A stretch of DNA of 54,893 nucleotides. Source: Leptospira andrefontaineae (lineage in GTDB: Bacteria; Spirochaetota; Leptospiria; Leptospirales; Leptospiraceae). Shown here piece by piece: positions 10,201 to 20,668 of the stretch; position 1 is the stretch's first letter; each line of letters begins with the position of its first letter. The notes under the pieces were generated by a model, which was not told where the DNA came from, did no database searches, and saw only the letters and a program-made list of their open reading frames with translations. Location of the stretch: assembly GCF_004770105.1 (NCBI RefSeq), contig NZ_RQEY01000008.1, forward strand, positions 1 to 54,893. The letters run 5' to 3'. Made by a program: the position numbers and the translations under genes.

Positions 10201-12978
10201 ATGAAAATCGAACAATTGATGGCATTATACGGAGAGAACGGAGCATTACTCGAAGAACTTTACGAAAAGTTTAAGAAGGATCCGAACTCTTTGGACAAAG
10301 AATGGTCCCTGTTCTTTCAAGAAGTAGAGACTAACGGAGTATATCCTCAGAATGGATCTAACGGAAACGGGAATGGTAACGGAAAATCAGCCGTTGCCAC
10401 TTCTTTTACCGATGCTCAGGCAGGATCCATCCGAGAGATGGGGATTATAAACCTGTTAAATGCGTATCGCAGACAGGGACACTTAGCTGCTAATGTAGAT
10501 CCACTTGGAATTTCTCAGCCAAATAGAAAGTTCATCGAATCTAAATTGGGAAATCTAACCGCTGCAGATCTAGATACGGTAGTCGACACACAGAATCCTT
10601 CTTTAGGTCGTGCAAAACTGAAAGATGTTGTAGCTTGGTTTGAAAAAGCATATTGCAGCACAGTCGGTTACGAGCAATATTATCTAGTAAATGATGAAGA
10701 AAGAGAGTGGCTCCAACATCAGATCGAGTCTGCAGAATATCACGCACCTCTTCCTAAGAGCATACGCTTGAGACTGTTCGAAAAATTATTCCAAGCGGAC
10801 CATTTAGAGACATTCTTAGCTAAAAAATACGTAGGTAAAAAACGTTTCTCCTTAGAAGGGGGAGAAAGTATGATCCCTATGCTCGATACGATCGTCGAAG
10901 AGGCTGGACGTTTCAAAATGGACGGACTAGTGATCGGTATGGCGCATAGAGGACGTTTGAACGTACTCGTGAACGTGATCGAAAAACCCGCTTCTTTAGT
11001 ATTCGCAGAATTCGAAGAGAAGGCGGACAAAAGCGCTGGAAGTTATGCGGACGTTAAGTATCACTTAGGATATTCCAATAGCAAAATGACTTCAAGTGGG
11101 AAAGAAGTTAAACTTTCTCTTGCTTTCAACCCAAGTCACTTAGAAGCAGTGAATCCAGTTGTTACCGGTTCTGTTCGTGCTCGCCAAGAGCAATACGGTG
11201 ATGCGGATCGTTCTAAATTTATGCCGATCACCATCCACGGAGATGCTGCATTTGCAGGTCAGGGTGTGGTGGCAGAAACCATCAACTTAATGAATCTAGA
11301 TGGTTATACTACCGGTGGAACTTTCCATATTGTGATCAATAACCAGATCGGATTCACCACTTTACCTAATGAGTCCAGATCCACGTTATACGCAACTGAT
11401 CTTGCTAAAGGTTACCAAATCCCGATCGTTCACGTAAACGGTGACGATCCGGAAGCTGTATATCGAGTGACCAAGCTCGGAATGGAATATCGCCAAAAGT
11501 TCAAAAAAGACTTTATCATAGATTTGATCTGTTACCGCAGATTAGGCCATAACGAAACGGACGAACCTGCATTCACTCAGCCTAAGATGTATTCCATCAT
11601 CAAAAATCATCTTCCTACTGCTCAACTATATGAGAAAAAACTGATAAACGACGGTGATATTACCGGAGAAGAGTTGGACTTCATTAAAAACGGTTCCGCT
11701 CAAGGTTTAGAAGATTCTTTCCAAAGAGCAAAAGAACAAGATATCAAGATGAAAGTCGATACTATGCAAGGTGTTTGGGCGAAATATTCCAAAGAACCTC
11801 TGGATAGTGGTACTGCTACTTCTTTACTTGCGGAACAAATCGATCGTATCGTAAAAGCGATCACTACAGTTCCTGAGGGTTTCACTCCGAATCCTAAACT
11901 AGTAAAACTTCTACAAAGCCGTAAGGAAATGGCGGAAGGAAAAGCTTCTTTGGATTACGGAATGGCTGAGGCTCTTTCTTTCGGTTCGATCTTGGAAAAC
12001 GGATTTAGAGTTCGTCTTTCCGGTCAGGATAGCCAACGTGGAACATTCTCTCATAGACATGCCGTTCTTGTGGATATCAACTCGGGAGCGAAATACGTAG
12101 GTCTAAATCATATTTCCGAAAAACAAGCTAGGGCAGAAGTTGTTAACTCTTCCTTATCTGAATTTTCCGTTTTAGGTTTTGAATACGGTTATTCCCTTTC
12201 TGATCCAAGTGCATTAGTTCTTTGGGAAGCTCAGTTCGGTGACTTTGCAAATAATACTCAGGTGATCTTTGACCAATTCCTATCCAGCTCGGAAGTGAAA
12301 TGGCAAAGGATGTCCGGTCTTGTGATACTTCTTCCTCACGGATACGAAGGACAAGGACCAGAACATAGTTCCGGTAGGGTCGAAAGATTTTTACAACTAT
12401 GTGCGGACAATAATATGCAAGTAGCGAACTGTACGAATGCTGCTCAGTATTTCCACTTGCTTCGTAGGCAGATTCTTCGAAATTTCCGTAAACCTCTGAT
12501 CATCTTCACTCCTAAGTCTTTGTTACGTTTCCCTGGAGCACTTTCTCCTATAGACGATTTATTAAAAGGTGCGTTTAGAGAAGTCCTTCCAGACCAGGCT
12601 GATATCAAAGCGGATAAGGTGGAAAAGGTAGTTTTCAGTTTCGGAAAAGTATATTATGATCTTCTAAAATATAGAGAAGAGAATAAGGTGCAGAGCACTG
12701 CACTTATCCGAGTGGAACAGGTTTATCCTTTTCCTGCGAAAGAGATCCAAGAAGTACTTAAAACTTACAAAAACGCTAAAACTTTTGTTTGGTGCCAAGA
12801 AGAACCTAAGAACCAAGGTGCTTGGACATTTGTAAGGGATAGATTCGAGGATCTTCTTCCTAATGGAACTAAACTAAAATACGCTGGAAGAAAAGAATCG
12901 GCGAGCCCTGCTGCAGGACATATGAAAGTTCATACAAAAGAGCAGGAACAACTAGTTTCAGACGCATATACGGTCTAA
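10201..12978 (+). CDS. sucA: 2-oxoglutarate dehydrogenase E1 component
   Basis: A 925-aa thiamine-diphosphate enzyme that decarboxylates 2-oxoglutarate and loads succinyl on E2. The N-terminal E2-docking region ([16 protein letters not shown]) is followed by a Gly/Asn-rich linker. The ThDP core includes [11 protein letters not shown], the GDAAFAGQG motif and the GHNETDEP block. The transketolase-like pyrimidine and C-terminal domains follow ([30 protein letters not shown]). The length is normal for the family. A strong AGGGGAG ribosome binding site precedes it, 18 bases after lpd. Confidence 0.96.
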   Translation: MKIEQLMALYGENGALLEELYEKFKKDPNSLDKEWSLFFQEVETNGVYPQNGSNGNGNGNGKSAVATSFTDAQAGSIREMGIINLLNAYRRQGHLAANVDPLGISQPNRKFIESKLGNLTAADLDTVVDTQNPSLGRAKLKDVVAWFEKAYCSTVGYEQYYLVNDEEREWLQHQIESAEYHAPLPKSIRLRLFEKLFQADHLETFLAKKYVGKKRFSLEGGESMIPMLDTIVEEAGRFKMDGLVIGMAHRGRLNVLVNVIEKPASLVFAEFEEKADKSAGSYADVKYHLGYSNSKMTSSGKEVKLSLAFNPSHLEAVNPVVTGSVRARQEQYGDADRSKFMPITIHGDAAFAGQGVVAETINLMNLDGYTTGGTFHIVINNQIGFTTLPNESRSTLYATDLAKGYQIPIVHVNGDDPEAVYRVTKLGMEYRQKFKKDFIIDLICYRRLGHNETDEPAFTQPKMYSIIKNHLPTAQLYEKKLINDGDITGEELDFIKNGSAQGLEDSFQRAKEQDIKMKVDTMQGVWAKYSKEPLDSGTATSLLAEQIDRIVKAITTVPEGFTPNPKLVKLLQSRKEMAEGKASLDYGMAEALSFGSILENGFRVRLSGQDSQRGTFSHRHAVLVDINSGAKYVGLNHISEKQARAEVVNSSLSEFSVLGFEYGYSLSDPSALVLWEAQFGDFANNTQVIFDQFLSSSEVKWQRMSGLVILLPHGYEGQGPEHSSGRVERFLQLCADNNMQVANCTNAAQYFHLLRRQILRNFRKPLIIFTPKSLLRFPGALSPIDDLLKGAFREVLPDQADIKADKVEKVVFSFGKVYYDLLKYREENKVQSTALIRVEQVYPFPAKEIQEVLKTYKNAKTFVWCQEEPKNQGAWTFVRDRFEDLLPNGTKLKYAGRKESASPAAGHMKVHTKEQEQLVSDAYTV

Positions 12979-12985
12979 AACTTAG

Positions 12986-13390
12986 GTGTCGAATAACGTG
13001 GGAGAACCCGTTCTATTAGCATTAGTATTTGCGGATCGGGTCATCTCGGAAGATAACGGGAAAAAAGGTATTATAGGGACTTTTACTAAGTTCTTTACCG
13101 GACAATTTCCCGTAGTCTTTCCTCCCTGGGGAATATACGTATGTGTCACAAATCTTTCCCCAGGAGACCATGAATTTTCTCTAGAATTGGAACACGCAGA
13201 TTCTGGCGAAAAAGTAATAGGAGTCGGAGGAAATATCCGGGTCAATAACGGCTCCGAACCTGTTGAAATCGGTATCCCAATTCCTCATGCAGTTTTTCCA
13301 AAAGAAGGAAGATACATTCTACTTTTTAAAGTGGGGACAGAAATTGTAGGAAGCCGTCCTCTTTGGGTTGATAAATTAAATCCCGCTTAA
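12986..13390 (+). CDS. Small conserved protein of unknown function, GTG start
   Basis: A 134-aa protein beginning with GTG only 7 bases after the sucA stop, so almost certainly co-transcribed with the 2-oxoglutarate dehydrogenase genes. It has no signal peptide or membrane helix. The pattern (ALVFADRVISEDNGKKGIIGTF, then alternating hydrophobic strands and RPLWVDKL) suggests a small beta-sandwich like the DUF6941-type proteins, which is a tentative likeness. Its link to TCA metabolism is positional only. Confidence 0.65.
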   Translation: MSNNVGEPVLLALVFADRVISEDNGKKGIIGTFTKFFTGQFPVVFPPWGIYVCVTNLSPGDHEFSLELEHADSGEKVIGVGGNIRVNNGSEPVEIGIPIPHAVFPKEGRYILLFKVGTEIVGSRPLWVDKLNPA

Positions 13391-13489
13391 TTTTGCCTTT
13401 TATAAAATCTTAAATCTTTTACGACTTCCTTCGTTTTCTTGTACGAGGGCATAATAATTTTTTTCCAATATTAATCTTTTGAAATACGC

Positions 13490-13518
13490 TTGATTTGGAA
13501 ATTTTTTTCAAGTATTCT
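13490..13518 (+). promoter_or_regulatory. Sigma-70-like promoter of the kinase operon
   Basis: TTGATT (13490-13495), a 17-bp spacer and TATTCT (13513-13518), each matching 4 of 6 consensus bases. The -10 ends 33 bases before the kinase ATG in an otherwise AT-rich intergenic stretch. Confidence 0.4.
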
Positions 13519-13551
13519 ACCCGTCTCTAATATACGAATTTATTATATATT

Positions 13552-15099
13552 ATGGCGACGCCTGCAGAAAAAGATATCACATTAGAAAAGGCTTTGAAGG
13601 ATGCGAAGCTGATAGAGGCCAAATTTAAAGGCCTTCTGGAATCATTACCTGATTCAATCGTAATGGTAAACGATTCCGGAAGTATCGTGTTTGTGAATGA
13701 ACAGGCTCTTAGAATGTTCGATTACAAATTAGAGGAACTTTTGGGACAGCCTATAGAGATCTTACTACCTGATAGGTTCAGAAAAAATCACATTTCTCAT
13801 CGTGATCATTATTTCACACAACCAAGAACAAGATCCATGGGTGCAGGTTCCGAACTTTTTGGTAGGAAATCCAACGGAGCAGAATTCCCGGTAGAGATCA
13901 GCTTAAGTCCTTATCGAACAGAAGAGACAACATTAGTACTAAGTGCTATCAGAGATATTAGGGAAAGGATCAAGGCAGAGGCAAAGTTCAGAGGACTTTT
14001 AGAATCCGCACCGGATGCAGTTGTGATTGTAAATCGAGACGGCAATATAGTCCTAATCAATTCCCAAGCAGAAAAATTATTCGGATACCCGAGAGAAGAA
14101 TTATTACATAAACCGGTAGAAGTTTTAGTGCCTGAAAGATTCAGAGCAAAACATCCACAAAACAGGATCGGCTTTTTTAATGATCCGAAAGTCAGAGGAA
14201 TGGGAAGTGGACTGGAATTATACGGACTTAAAAAGAACGGATTAGAATTTCCAGTAGAGATCAGTTTAAGTCCTTTAGAAACGGAAGAAGGTATGCTGGT
14301 TTCCAGTTCAATCCGTGATATCACGGAAAGAAAACTACAAGAGGAATTTAGAAGAGCTGCATTAGAAGAACAGAATGAAAGAATGAAGGAAACAGCCAGA
14401 TTAAAAAGTGAATTTCTGGCGAACATGTCCCATGAGTTAAGGACTCCTTTGAACGGTATTATAGGTTTTTCCGAATTACTTTCCGACGAAAGACCTGGAT
14501 CCTTAAACGGAAAACAAAAAGAATACTTAACGGATATCTTAAATAGTGCGAATCACCTTTTGAAATTGATAAATGATGTTCTTGATCTTGCAAAAGTAGA
14601 ATCCGGAAAGATGGAATTGTTTTTGGAAACATTTTCCTTATCCACTGCGATCAAAGAAGTTTCATCGATCATTCGTCCATTAGCAAGAAAGAAGAGGATT
14701 AATTTTTTAGTAAAAGTGGATGAGTCTGTAGATTCAGTGATATTAGATCCTCAAAAAATTAAACAAATATTGTATAATCTATTATCTAATGCCGTCAAGT
14801 TCAGCCATGAAGGCGGAAATATCAGAGTGAATATGGAAGGGGAGGGTAAAGATTTTATCCGGATGAAATTTGAGGATGAAGGGATAGGTATAGATGAGAA
14901 AGATCTTACTAGGATTTTTGAGGAATTCCAACAAATAGATAGTGGAGCAAATAGACAATTTCAAGGAACAGGGTTAGGGCTTGCTTTAACCAAAAGGATC
15001 GTGGAGTTGATGAACGGGACAATAAATGTAGAAAGTGAGTTGGGAAAAGGATCGGTTTTTACTATAATACTTCCTAGAAAGATCTTGAATGGTAAATAG
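13552..15099 (+). CDS. Sensor histidine kinase with tandem PAS domains
   Basis: A 515-aa soluble kinase with no membrane helix. Two PAS/PAC units (about residues 23-143 and 145-263) are strikingly alike: both contain FKGLLES or FRGLLES, an RFR motif, then [11 protein letters not shown] short coiled linker leads to HisKA with phospho-acceptor H294 in [16 protein letters not shown], followed by an HATPase domain with an N box (LLSNAVKFS) and [18 protein letters not shown]. It should sense a cytoplasmic cue, perhaps redox or a ligand, and phosphorylate the receiver encoded 2 bases downstream. Confidence 0.9.
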   Translation: MATPAEKDITLEKALKDAKLIEAKFKGLLESLPDSIVMVNDSGSIVFVNEQALRMFDYKLEELLGQPIEILLPDRFRKNHISHRDHYFTQPRTRSMGAGSELFGRKSNGAEFPVEISLSPYRTEETTLVLSAIRDIRERIKAEAKFRGLLESAPDAVVIVNRDGNIVLINSQAEKLFGYPREELLHKPVEVLVPERFRAKHPQNRIGFFNDPKVRGMGSGLELYGLKKNGLEFPVEISLSPLETEEGMLVSSSIRDITERKLQEEFRRAALEEQNERMKETARLKSEFLANMSHELRTPLNGIIGFSELLSDERPGSLNGKQKEYLTDILNSANHLLKLINDVLDLAKVESGKMELFLETFSLSTAIKEVSSIIRPLARKKRINFLVKVDESVDSVILDPQKIKQILYNLLSNAVKFSHEGGNIRVNMEGEGKDFIRMKFEDEGIGIDEKDLTRIFEEFQQIDSGANRQFQGTGLGLALTKRIVELMNGTINVESELGKGSVFTIILPRKILNGK

Positions 15100-15101
15100 A
15101 T

Positions 15102-15479
15102 ATGGCTCCTAAGGTTTTGGTAGTAGATGACAATATCGTAAATCTTAAATTGATTTGTGAATTATTGGAGTTGGACGAATACGAAGTTTTAAAAGCAGGA
15201 AATGCAGAAGAGGCGCTTCAGGTCATCGAAAGTTTTCCTTTAGATCTTATTCTCATGGACATCGAGTTACCTGGAATAGATGGACTTACTCTCACTAGAC
15301 AATTAAAAGAAAGGGAAAATACGAAAAATATTCCTATCATAGCCGTTACTGCCTTTGCAATGAAGGGAGACGCACAAAAAGCTTATGGAGCGGGTTGCGA
15401 TGGATATATTACAAAACCAATTGATACAAGGAAATTTACGGAACAAATTAACGGTTTTATTAAGGGTTTAAACCCATGA
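15102..15479 (+). CDS. Single-domain response regulator (CheY/DivK-like)
   Basis: A 125-aa receiver domain with no output domain. Acidic residues sit in VVDDN, the phospho-acceptor is D53 in LILMDIELPG, and Thr (AVTAF) and Lys (YITKPID) of the active site are present. It starts 2 bases after the kinase stop, so the pair is surely co-expressed. With no DNA-binding domain it likely relays phosphate or binds a partner, possibly the downstream hybrid kinase or phosphatase. Confidence 0.92.
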   Translation: MAPKVLVVDDNIVNLKLICELLELDEYEVLKAGNAEEALQVIESFPLDLILMDIELPGIDGLTLTRQLKERENTKNIPIIAVTAFAMKGDAQKAYGAGCDGYITKPIDTRKFTEQINGFIKGLNP

Positions 15480-15537
15480 TCCAAGGGATTTTTTTCGTCT
15501 CTTATCAATACACGGTCTTTTTTTAGACTTAATTTTT

Positions 15538-17631
15538 ATGCTCATTCTAGTCGTAGACGACAGTTACCAAAATAGGAAATTAATTTCTGCCCAGTTGGAA
15601 AATGGATCTAGGAAAATTTACACTGCTTCTAACGGGTTGGAAGCCTTGGAGATCCTGGAAAACACTGTAGTAGATTTGATCATTTCCGATATCCTAATGC
15701 CTCAAATGGATGGATATCAATTTTGTTCTAGAGTAAGACAAAATGACAAGTTCAAACATATTCCAATTATTATATATACTGCAACATATACTTCTGATTC
15801 GGATGAAAAACTTTCCTTTGATCTGGGCGCAGACGCTTTTTTAAAAAAACCTGCAGGACTAAAGTTACTTGAGGAAACTGTAACTAAACTTCTCCAAAAC
15901 CCTAGATCCAAACGTAATGTGAAAGAACTGGTCTTAGATTCTGCACCACTACGCCAATACAATCACAGACTTGTAGAAAAGTTAGAAGAGAAAAATTTCG
16001 AACTTTTAAGAAGAAGTGAAGAGTTGGGTTATGAGATAGAAGAAAGAAGAAGGGCCGAAAGGCTGAACAGAGAGGGTGAAGAATTATTCAAGGAGCTCAC
16101 AGACGCGATCCATGAAGTGTTTTGGATGACCAGTCTTTCTAAAAATGAGATCGTTTATATCAGCCAAGGATATGAACAGATCTGGGGAAGATCCAGGCAA
16201 AGCCTTTTAGAAAATCCAATCTCTTGGATGGAATGTATTCATCCGGATGATCGAGATAGAGTGATGAATAGCGCAAGGACGAGACAAGTAACCGGCGAAT
16301 ACAGAGAGGAATATAGGATCATTCGTCCCGACGGAGAGATTAGATGGATCAGAGATAAGGCATTTCCAGTTAAGAATGAAAAAGGGGATACAATCCGAGT
16401 TGCAGGAGTTGCGGAAGATATCACAGAACATAAATTGAAAGAATTTCAATTAAAAGATGTAGAAAGAAGAAAAGCGGAGTTAGAAGAACAACTTATCCAA
16501 GCACAGAAACTGGAAAGTTTAGGCACCTTAGCAAGCGGTATTGCTCACGACTTTAATAATATACTTTCTATCATTATGGGTCACACCTCAGTGATAGAAA
16601 ATAACAGGAATAATCCTGAAAAATTTTCCCAACATGTTTCGGCATTACATATGGCTACTCAAAGGGGAGCGTCCTTGGTTAAGCAACTTCTCACCTTTGC
16701 CAGAAAAACAGAATTTAATCTGGAACCTGCACAGATAAACGATATTATATTAGAGATCAGTAAATTGATCTCTCAAACATTTCCAAAAAATGTCCGATTA
16801 CTTACAGACTTCCAAGAGGATCTTCCTCTGGTTCATGTGGATACCAATCAGATCCATCAAGTTTTATTAAACCTATGTGTGAACGCTCGGGATGCTATGC
16901 AAGACGGCGGGCTCTTGACTATAGAAACTTTTCTCGCTGAATCGGAAAATCTAAAGATGGGATATTCCAAAAGTTTAGCTGAAAAATATGTAATACTTCG
17001 GATCTCAGATTCCGGAAGTGGTATGAGTGAAAAAACAAAACAAAGAATTTTTGAACCATTCTTCACTACTAAGGATATAGGGAAAGGAACGGGACTTGGG
17101 CTCGCATTAGCATATAGTGTGATCGATAATCACAAGGGTTGGATCGAAGTAGATTCTGAATTAGGAAAAGGAACTACGTTCTTCGTATATCTACCTGTGC
17201 CTAAAGAAAAACCGAAAGTGAATATAAAACCTAGTTATTCTGAATCGGAAACTTTAGGAGGTGAGGAAAGTATACTTGTTATTGAGGACGAAGAACTTCT
17301 ACGGAATATGTTGGCGGATCTTTTGGAGTCCAAGGGCTATAAGGTGTATTTGGCTAGGGATGGAGAAGATGGTGTGGAACAATTTCTCTTAAAACATTCT
17401 GAGATCCAATTGGTGCTGACTGATCTCGGTCTCCCAAAGTTTGGAGGAGGAGAAGTTATTAAAAGGATCAGAGCTATTCATAGTTCGGTCAAAATACTTT
17501 TAGCAAGTGGATTTATGGAGCCTGAGTTAAAACTTTCTTTAAAGGATTATGGAGTGAGTTATTTTATCCAAAAGCCTTATTTGGGTGCCGACATCCTTTC
17601 CTGTATTCGATCCGCTTTGGATCAAAAATAA
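15538..17631 (+). CDS. Hybrid histidine kinase, REC-PAS-HisKA-HATPase-REC
   Basis: A 697-aa soluble hybrid kinase. The N-terminal receiver has D51 in LIISDILMPQMDG. A coiled-coil linker (about residues 140-180) leads to a PAS/PAC unit (WIRDKAFPVKN, VAEDITEHK), then HisKA with H337 in ASGIAHDFNNILSIIMGH, an ATPase domain with [16 protein letters not shown], and a C-terminal receiver with D629 in LVLTDLGLPKFGGGE. Receivers at both ends suggest it takes phosphate from one partner and passes it inside itself. It lies 58 bases after the single-domain receiver. Confidence 0.92.
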   Translation: MLILVVDDSYQNRKLISAQLENGSRKIYTASNGLEALEILENTVVDLIISDILMPQMDGYQFCSRVRQNDKFKHIPIIIYTATYTSDSDEKLSFDLGADAFLKKPAGLKLLEETVTKLLQNPRSKRNVKELVLDSAPLRQYNHRLVEKLEEKNFELLRRSEELGYEIEERRRAERLNREGEELFKELTDAIHEVFWMTSLSKNEIVYISQGYEQIWGRSRQSLLENPISWMECIHPDDRDRVMNSARTRQVTGEYREEYRIIRPDGEIRWIRDKAFPVKNEKGDTIRVAGVAEDITEHKLKEFQLKDVERRKAELEEQLIQAQKLESLGTLASGIAHDFNNILSIIMGHTSVIENNRNNPEKFSQHVSALHMATQRGASLVKQLLTFARKTEFNLEPAQINDIILEISKLISQTFPKNVRLLTDFQEDLPLVHVDTNQIHQVLLNLCVNARDAMQDGGLLTIETFLAESENLKMGYSKSLAEKYVILRISDSGSGMSEKTKQRIFEPFFTTKDIGKGTGLGLALAYSVIDNHKGWIEVDSELGKGTTFFVYLPVPKEKPKVNIKPSYSESETLGGEESILVIEDEELLRNMLADLLESKGYKVYLARDGEDGVEQFLLKHSEIQLVLTDLGLPKFGGGEVIKRIRAIHSSVKILLASGFMEPELKLSLKDYGVSYFIQKPYLGADILSCIRSALDQK

Positions 17632-17767
17632 AGTTTTTACAAGTTCGTTAGGCGCTTTTCTTTAAAATAAGATTTCACTTAATTTTATCTTATATTAGAA
17701 ATAAAATATTGATCTGTGTAGCAATCGCTACAGTGTTGGTTTTAATAAGTGAAAAAGAGAAACGAAA

Positions 17768-19990
17768 ATGAGCCATGCACGTCTTTTGCCGGTCTTAACC
17801 TGGAGGCTGGAACTATTTACTCATACTGTTCCTGTTCCATTCGCAGTATATTTTTCTGCGGTAACAGGTTCCTTATACTCCTTAGAAGAATATCTTTCTA
17901 TGGGAGTTGCTGCAACGATAGCCGCAACAGCTATGCTTTTAGGAGCCTTCTATCTTAGATATATAAGATTAAAGAAAGCCTCTTATTTAGAGGATAGAAG
18001 TTCAGTTGAGCCGAATCTTTTATCTTCTGCAAAATCAATTTATATTACTCAACCCATCTATGAATCTTTTGTGATCGCGGGTCGTTGGTTTTTTGGCGTA
18101 CTACTCGCTCATCTTATTGTGTATTTGATTGTGGGTTATAGGCCCAATCTGATTGCCACAATTCCAGCATTGTACCTGGGAATTATCCCAATTTCCTTTA
18201 TTAGTTATTTGTTTATTACTGAGTATTCCGTTCGACCTGCATTGAGTAAGAATAAGTTCAGAGAAGTCGAAGCAAAGACCAGGTTATTTTTTCCTTATTC
18301 CAAACGCTTATTGGTAGTTGTTATGGCAATGATCTCTATGCCATTCAGTCTTTTAGGTTACATGTTGTACGCAACTGTGGATGGAAGGATCCGTCTGGAA
18401 AATCCACTTCTACACTTGGCGATTATGGCATTCTTATTTTCAGTTCCTTTGATCTTCACTGCTTGGATAGTGACTGAGGCAATACGATCTAGACTTTCCT
18501 CTGTAACTGGATTTTTGGAAGAAGTAGGAGAAGGTAATTTCGGACTGAAAATTTCTCCTTCTTCCTTGGACGAATTCGGCAAGCAGGAACAAAGGATAGG
18601 CAAGGTTGTAGAAAGATTAAGAGGTCTCTACGAGGAAATCCAATCTTTGAATGAGGGTTTGGAATCTAAAGTAGAAGAGAGGACTAAACAGTTAAAGGAA
18701 ACCGCAGACGAGCTTGGAAAAAGTTTAGAAGAGATCCAAAAGTTGAAACTCAGTCAGGACGGGGATTATTTTCTAACTTCTCTTTTGACAGAACCTCTTC
18801 ATTCTATTCAGTTGCAAGATTCCGAATATTCTTTTCGTTCTTTGACTGTTCAAAAGAAAAAATTCAGTTATAAGCAGAAAGAAAGACAGATCGGTGGAGA
18901 TATTTCACTCGCACATTCTATTCGATTAAGAGGAAAACCGTATATCGCATTCGTAAATGCGGATGCAATGGGTAAATCTTTACAGGGTGCTGTAGGGGCA
19001 ATCATTCTGGGTTCTATTTCCAGATCTATGATAGAAAGAACTCCTGCTTTGTATCGAAATGTTTGGCCGGAGAGATGGTTAAAAAACTGGTTTATAGAAT
19101 TACAAAAAGTTTTTGAAGCATTCGACGGTTCCTTAATGGCCTCCGCATTTTTGGGATTATTAGATGAGTCCAGAGGAGTTCTATATTATATAAATTGTGA
19201 ACATCCTTCTCCCGTCCTGTATCGTGATGAGACTACTATGTTTCTGGAGCCTAAGGAAAAATATTTTAAAATAGGCCATTCAGGTATAGGACGTAATGTT
19301 CATATAGAAGTATTTCAGTTAAGATCGGGAGATGTTTTATTCTCCGGATCGGATGGAAGAGACGATCTTTTGATCCAATCGGAGATCGACCCTGATGATT
19401 CCAGATTCTTAGAAATTGTAGGAAAAGCAAACGGGGACTTGGATCGCACTTACGAAATGATCCTTCAAGAAGGAGAAATTACAGATGATCTTTCTCTTCT
19501 CCGAATAGAAGCGCCAAAGAAAAGTTTAACGTCTTCTGAAATTCTACTCAAAGAATCCAATCATGAAAAAAAGAACGAGATCCAAAGGACGATCTCAGTT
19601 CAAGAATGTAGAAGGCTTGCATTGGAATATTCTTCCGGCAAAAAATATACAAAGGCAGGAGAACTTGGGCTGAAGTATGTGCAAAGAAGACCGACGGATA
19701 CTGAATTTCTTTTTACCGTAAGTAAACTTCTTCGTAAGTCAGGTAAAATCGTCTTGTCTATCGACTTAGGAGAAAGATACAGAATGAGAAATCCTGTAGA
19801 TTCGGATAATCTACTTCATCTTGCGGAGATGTATGCTTCTAAAAGTAGATTAGAAAGATCGTTTCAACTTTTGGCAGAAGCGACCGCGATTACCCCGGAA
19901 CATCCAAGAGCGAAAAAACTTTCAGAATTTCTAATAGAAAAAACAGGGCAAATCTCTGAGTCTAGCGAGGATAGAAGGATACTTAGATAG
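17768..19990 (+). CDS. Membrane-anchored HAMP-PP2C (SpoIIE-like) phosphatase with C-terminal TPR-like repeats
   Basis: A 740-aa protein. Six membrane helices lie in about the first 240 residues, then a HAMP-like segment (VTGFLEEVGEGNF), a coiled coil (about 285-335) with VEERTKQLKETADEL, a PP2C/SpoIIE domain with the metal motifs IGGD, NADAMGKSLQGAVGA, GSDGRDD and ITDDLSLL, and a C-terminal helical region (about 610-730) that looks like TPR repeats. Such proteins dephosphorylate Ser/Thr on partner regulators, often anti-sigma antagonists; no such partner is encoded next door. It probably forms the output of the adjacent kinase block, by position only. Confidence 0.85.
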   Translation: MSHARLLPVLTWRLELFTHTVPVPFAVYFSAVTGSLYSLEEYLSMGVAATIAATAMLLGAFYLRYIRLKKASYLEDRSSVEPNLLSSAKSIYITQPIYESFVIAGRWFFGVLLAHLIVYLIVGYRPNLIATIPALYLGIIPISFISYLFITEYSVRPALSKNKFREVEAKTRLFFPYSKRLLVVVMAMISMPFSLLGYMLYATVDGRIRLENPLLHLAIMAFLFSVPLIFTAWIVTEAIRSRLSSVTGFLEEVGEGNFGLKISPSSLDEFGKQEQRIGKVVERLRGLYEEIQSLNEGLESKVEERTKQLKETADELGKSLEEIQKLKLSQDGDYFLTSLLTEPLHSIQLQDSEYSFRSLTVQKKKFSYKQKERQIGGDISLAHSIRLRGKPYIAFVNADAMGKSLQGAVGAIILGSISRSMIERTPALYRNVWPERWLKNWFIELQKVFEAFDGSLMASAFLGLLDESRGVLYYINCEHPSPVLYRDETTMFLEPKEKYFKIGHSGIGRNVHIEVFQLRSGDVLFSGSDGRDDLLIQSEIDPDDSRFLEIVGKANGDLDRTYEMILQEGEITDDLSLLRIEAPKKSLTSSEILLKESNHEKKNEIQRTISVQECRRLALEYSSGKKYTKAGELGLKYVQRRPTDTEFLFTVSKLLRKSGKIVLSIDLGERYRMRNPVDSDNLLHLAEMYASKSRLERSFQLLAEATAITPEHPRAKKLSEFLIEKTGQISESSEDRRILR

Positions 19991-19993
19991 GGT

Positions 19994-20668
19994 TTATCTC
20001 AATTTCATCTTACGGATCTCTTCCGCTACCGGGATGTTTTGGTATTCTATCCTTTCTTTTCCGTAATAGAGTAGCGCCTCGATAGAATTTGTTTTTGGAA
20101 AAAATTTACGGATCTCAGTAAGAGGAATACGGATCGTATCTGAATTCGGGTTTTTGTTAAAGAACTCGGTATTCTCTGCTCTTAATATAAGCTCGAGATC
20201 TTTGGGATCGAAAATTTTTGTCTTTTCGGATTTTATAATATTCTCTGATATTGTTTCTTCTTCTTTCTTTCTGGAAATCGTTCGAAAGGGGATTGTTGTC
20301 CATTCGAATAGTGCACCGATATCGGCAAACATTCCTAGGATATATCTGTTCCAAGGTTTATCATCGTTATCCAGTTGTCTGTATCCGTCTGTCTTCCTAT
20401 AATCGTAATGAACGATCTTTGTCTCTAAGGTTTTCCTTTTTTCTAACGTTTCTTGGAAGGAGGCGGCTTCTATTTTTAAGACAAGTTCGAAATTTTGGAA
20501 TTCATAATCTATCCTTCCTTTATTAGAAAGGATCACTTCTTCTTTTTTATCCAATAAACGAGAATCGATCGTTTCTTGTTTATAAGGAAAAACCGTAAAA
20601 CAGTTTAGGAAACTATAATGGATTAAAACGAAGGCTGCAAAATAGCAGAAAGATCGAAATCTATTCAC
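19994..20668 (-). CDS. Putative lipoprotein of unknown function
   Basis: A 224-aa protein with a lipoprotein signal: a hydrophobic stretch ending in FLNC gives lipidated Cys at 23. The mature part is charged, with many Glu/Lys/Arg residues and no motif I recognise. Its start overlaps the stop of the Ppx/GppA gene by 4 bases, so the two are translationally coupled. It converges on the PP2C gene with only 3 bases between stops. Confidence 0.7.
   Translation of the reverse strand: MNRFRSFCYFAAFVLIHYSFLNCFTVFPYKQETIDSRLLDKKEEVILSNKGRIDYEFQNFELVLKIEAASFQETLEKRKTLETKIVHYDYRKTDGYRQLDNDDKPWNRYILGMFADIGALFEWTTIPFRTISRKKEEETISENIIKSEKTKIFDPKDLELILRAENTEFFNKNPNSDTIRIPLTEIRKFFPKTNSIEALLYYGKERIEYQNIPVAEEIRKMKLR

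Noticed and set aside
13911..14426. 171-codon reverse frame inside the kinase gene
   Set aside because: Antisense to the PAS domains; no independent support.
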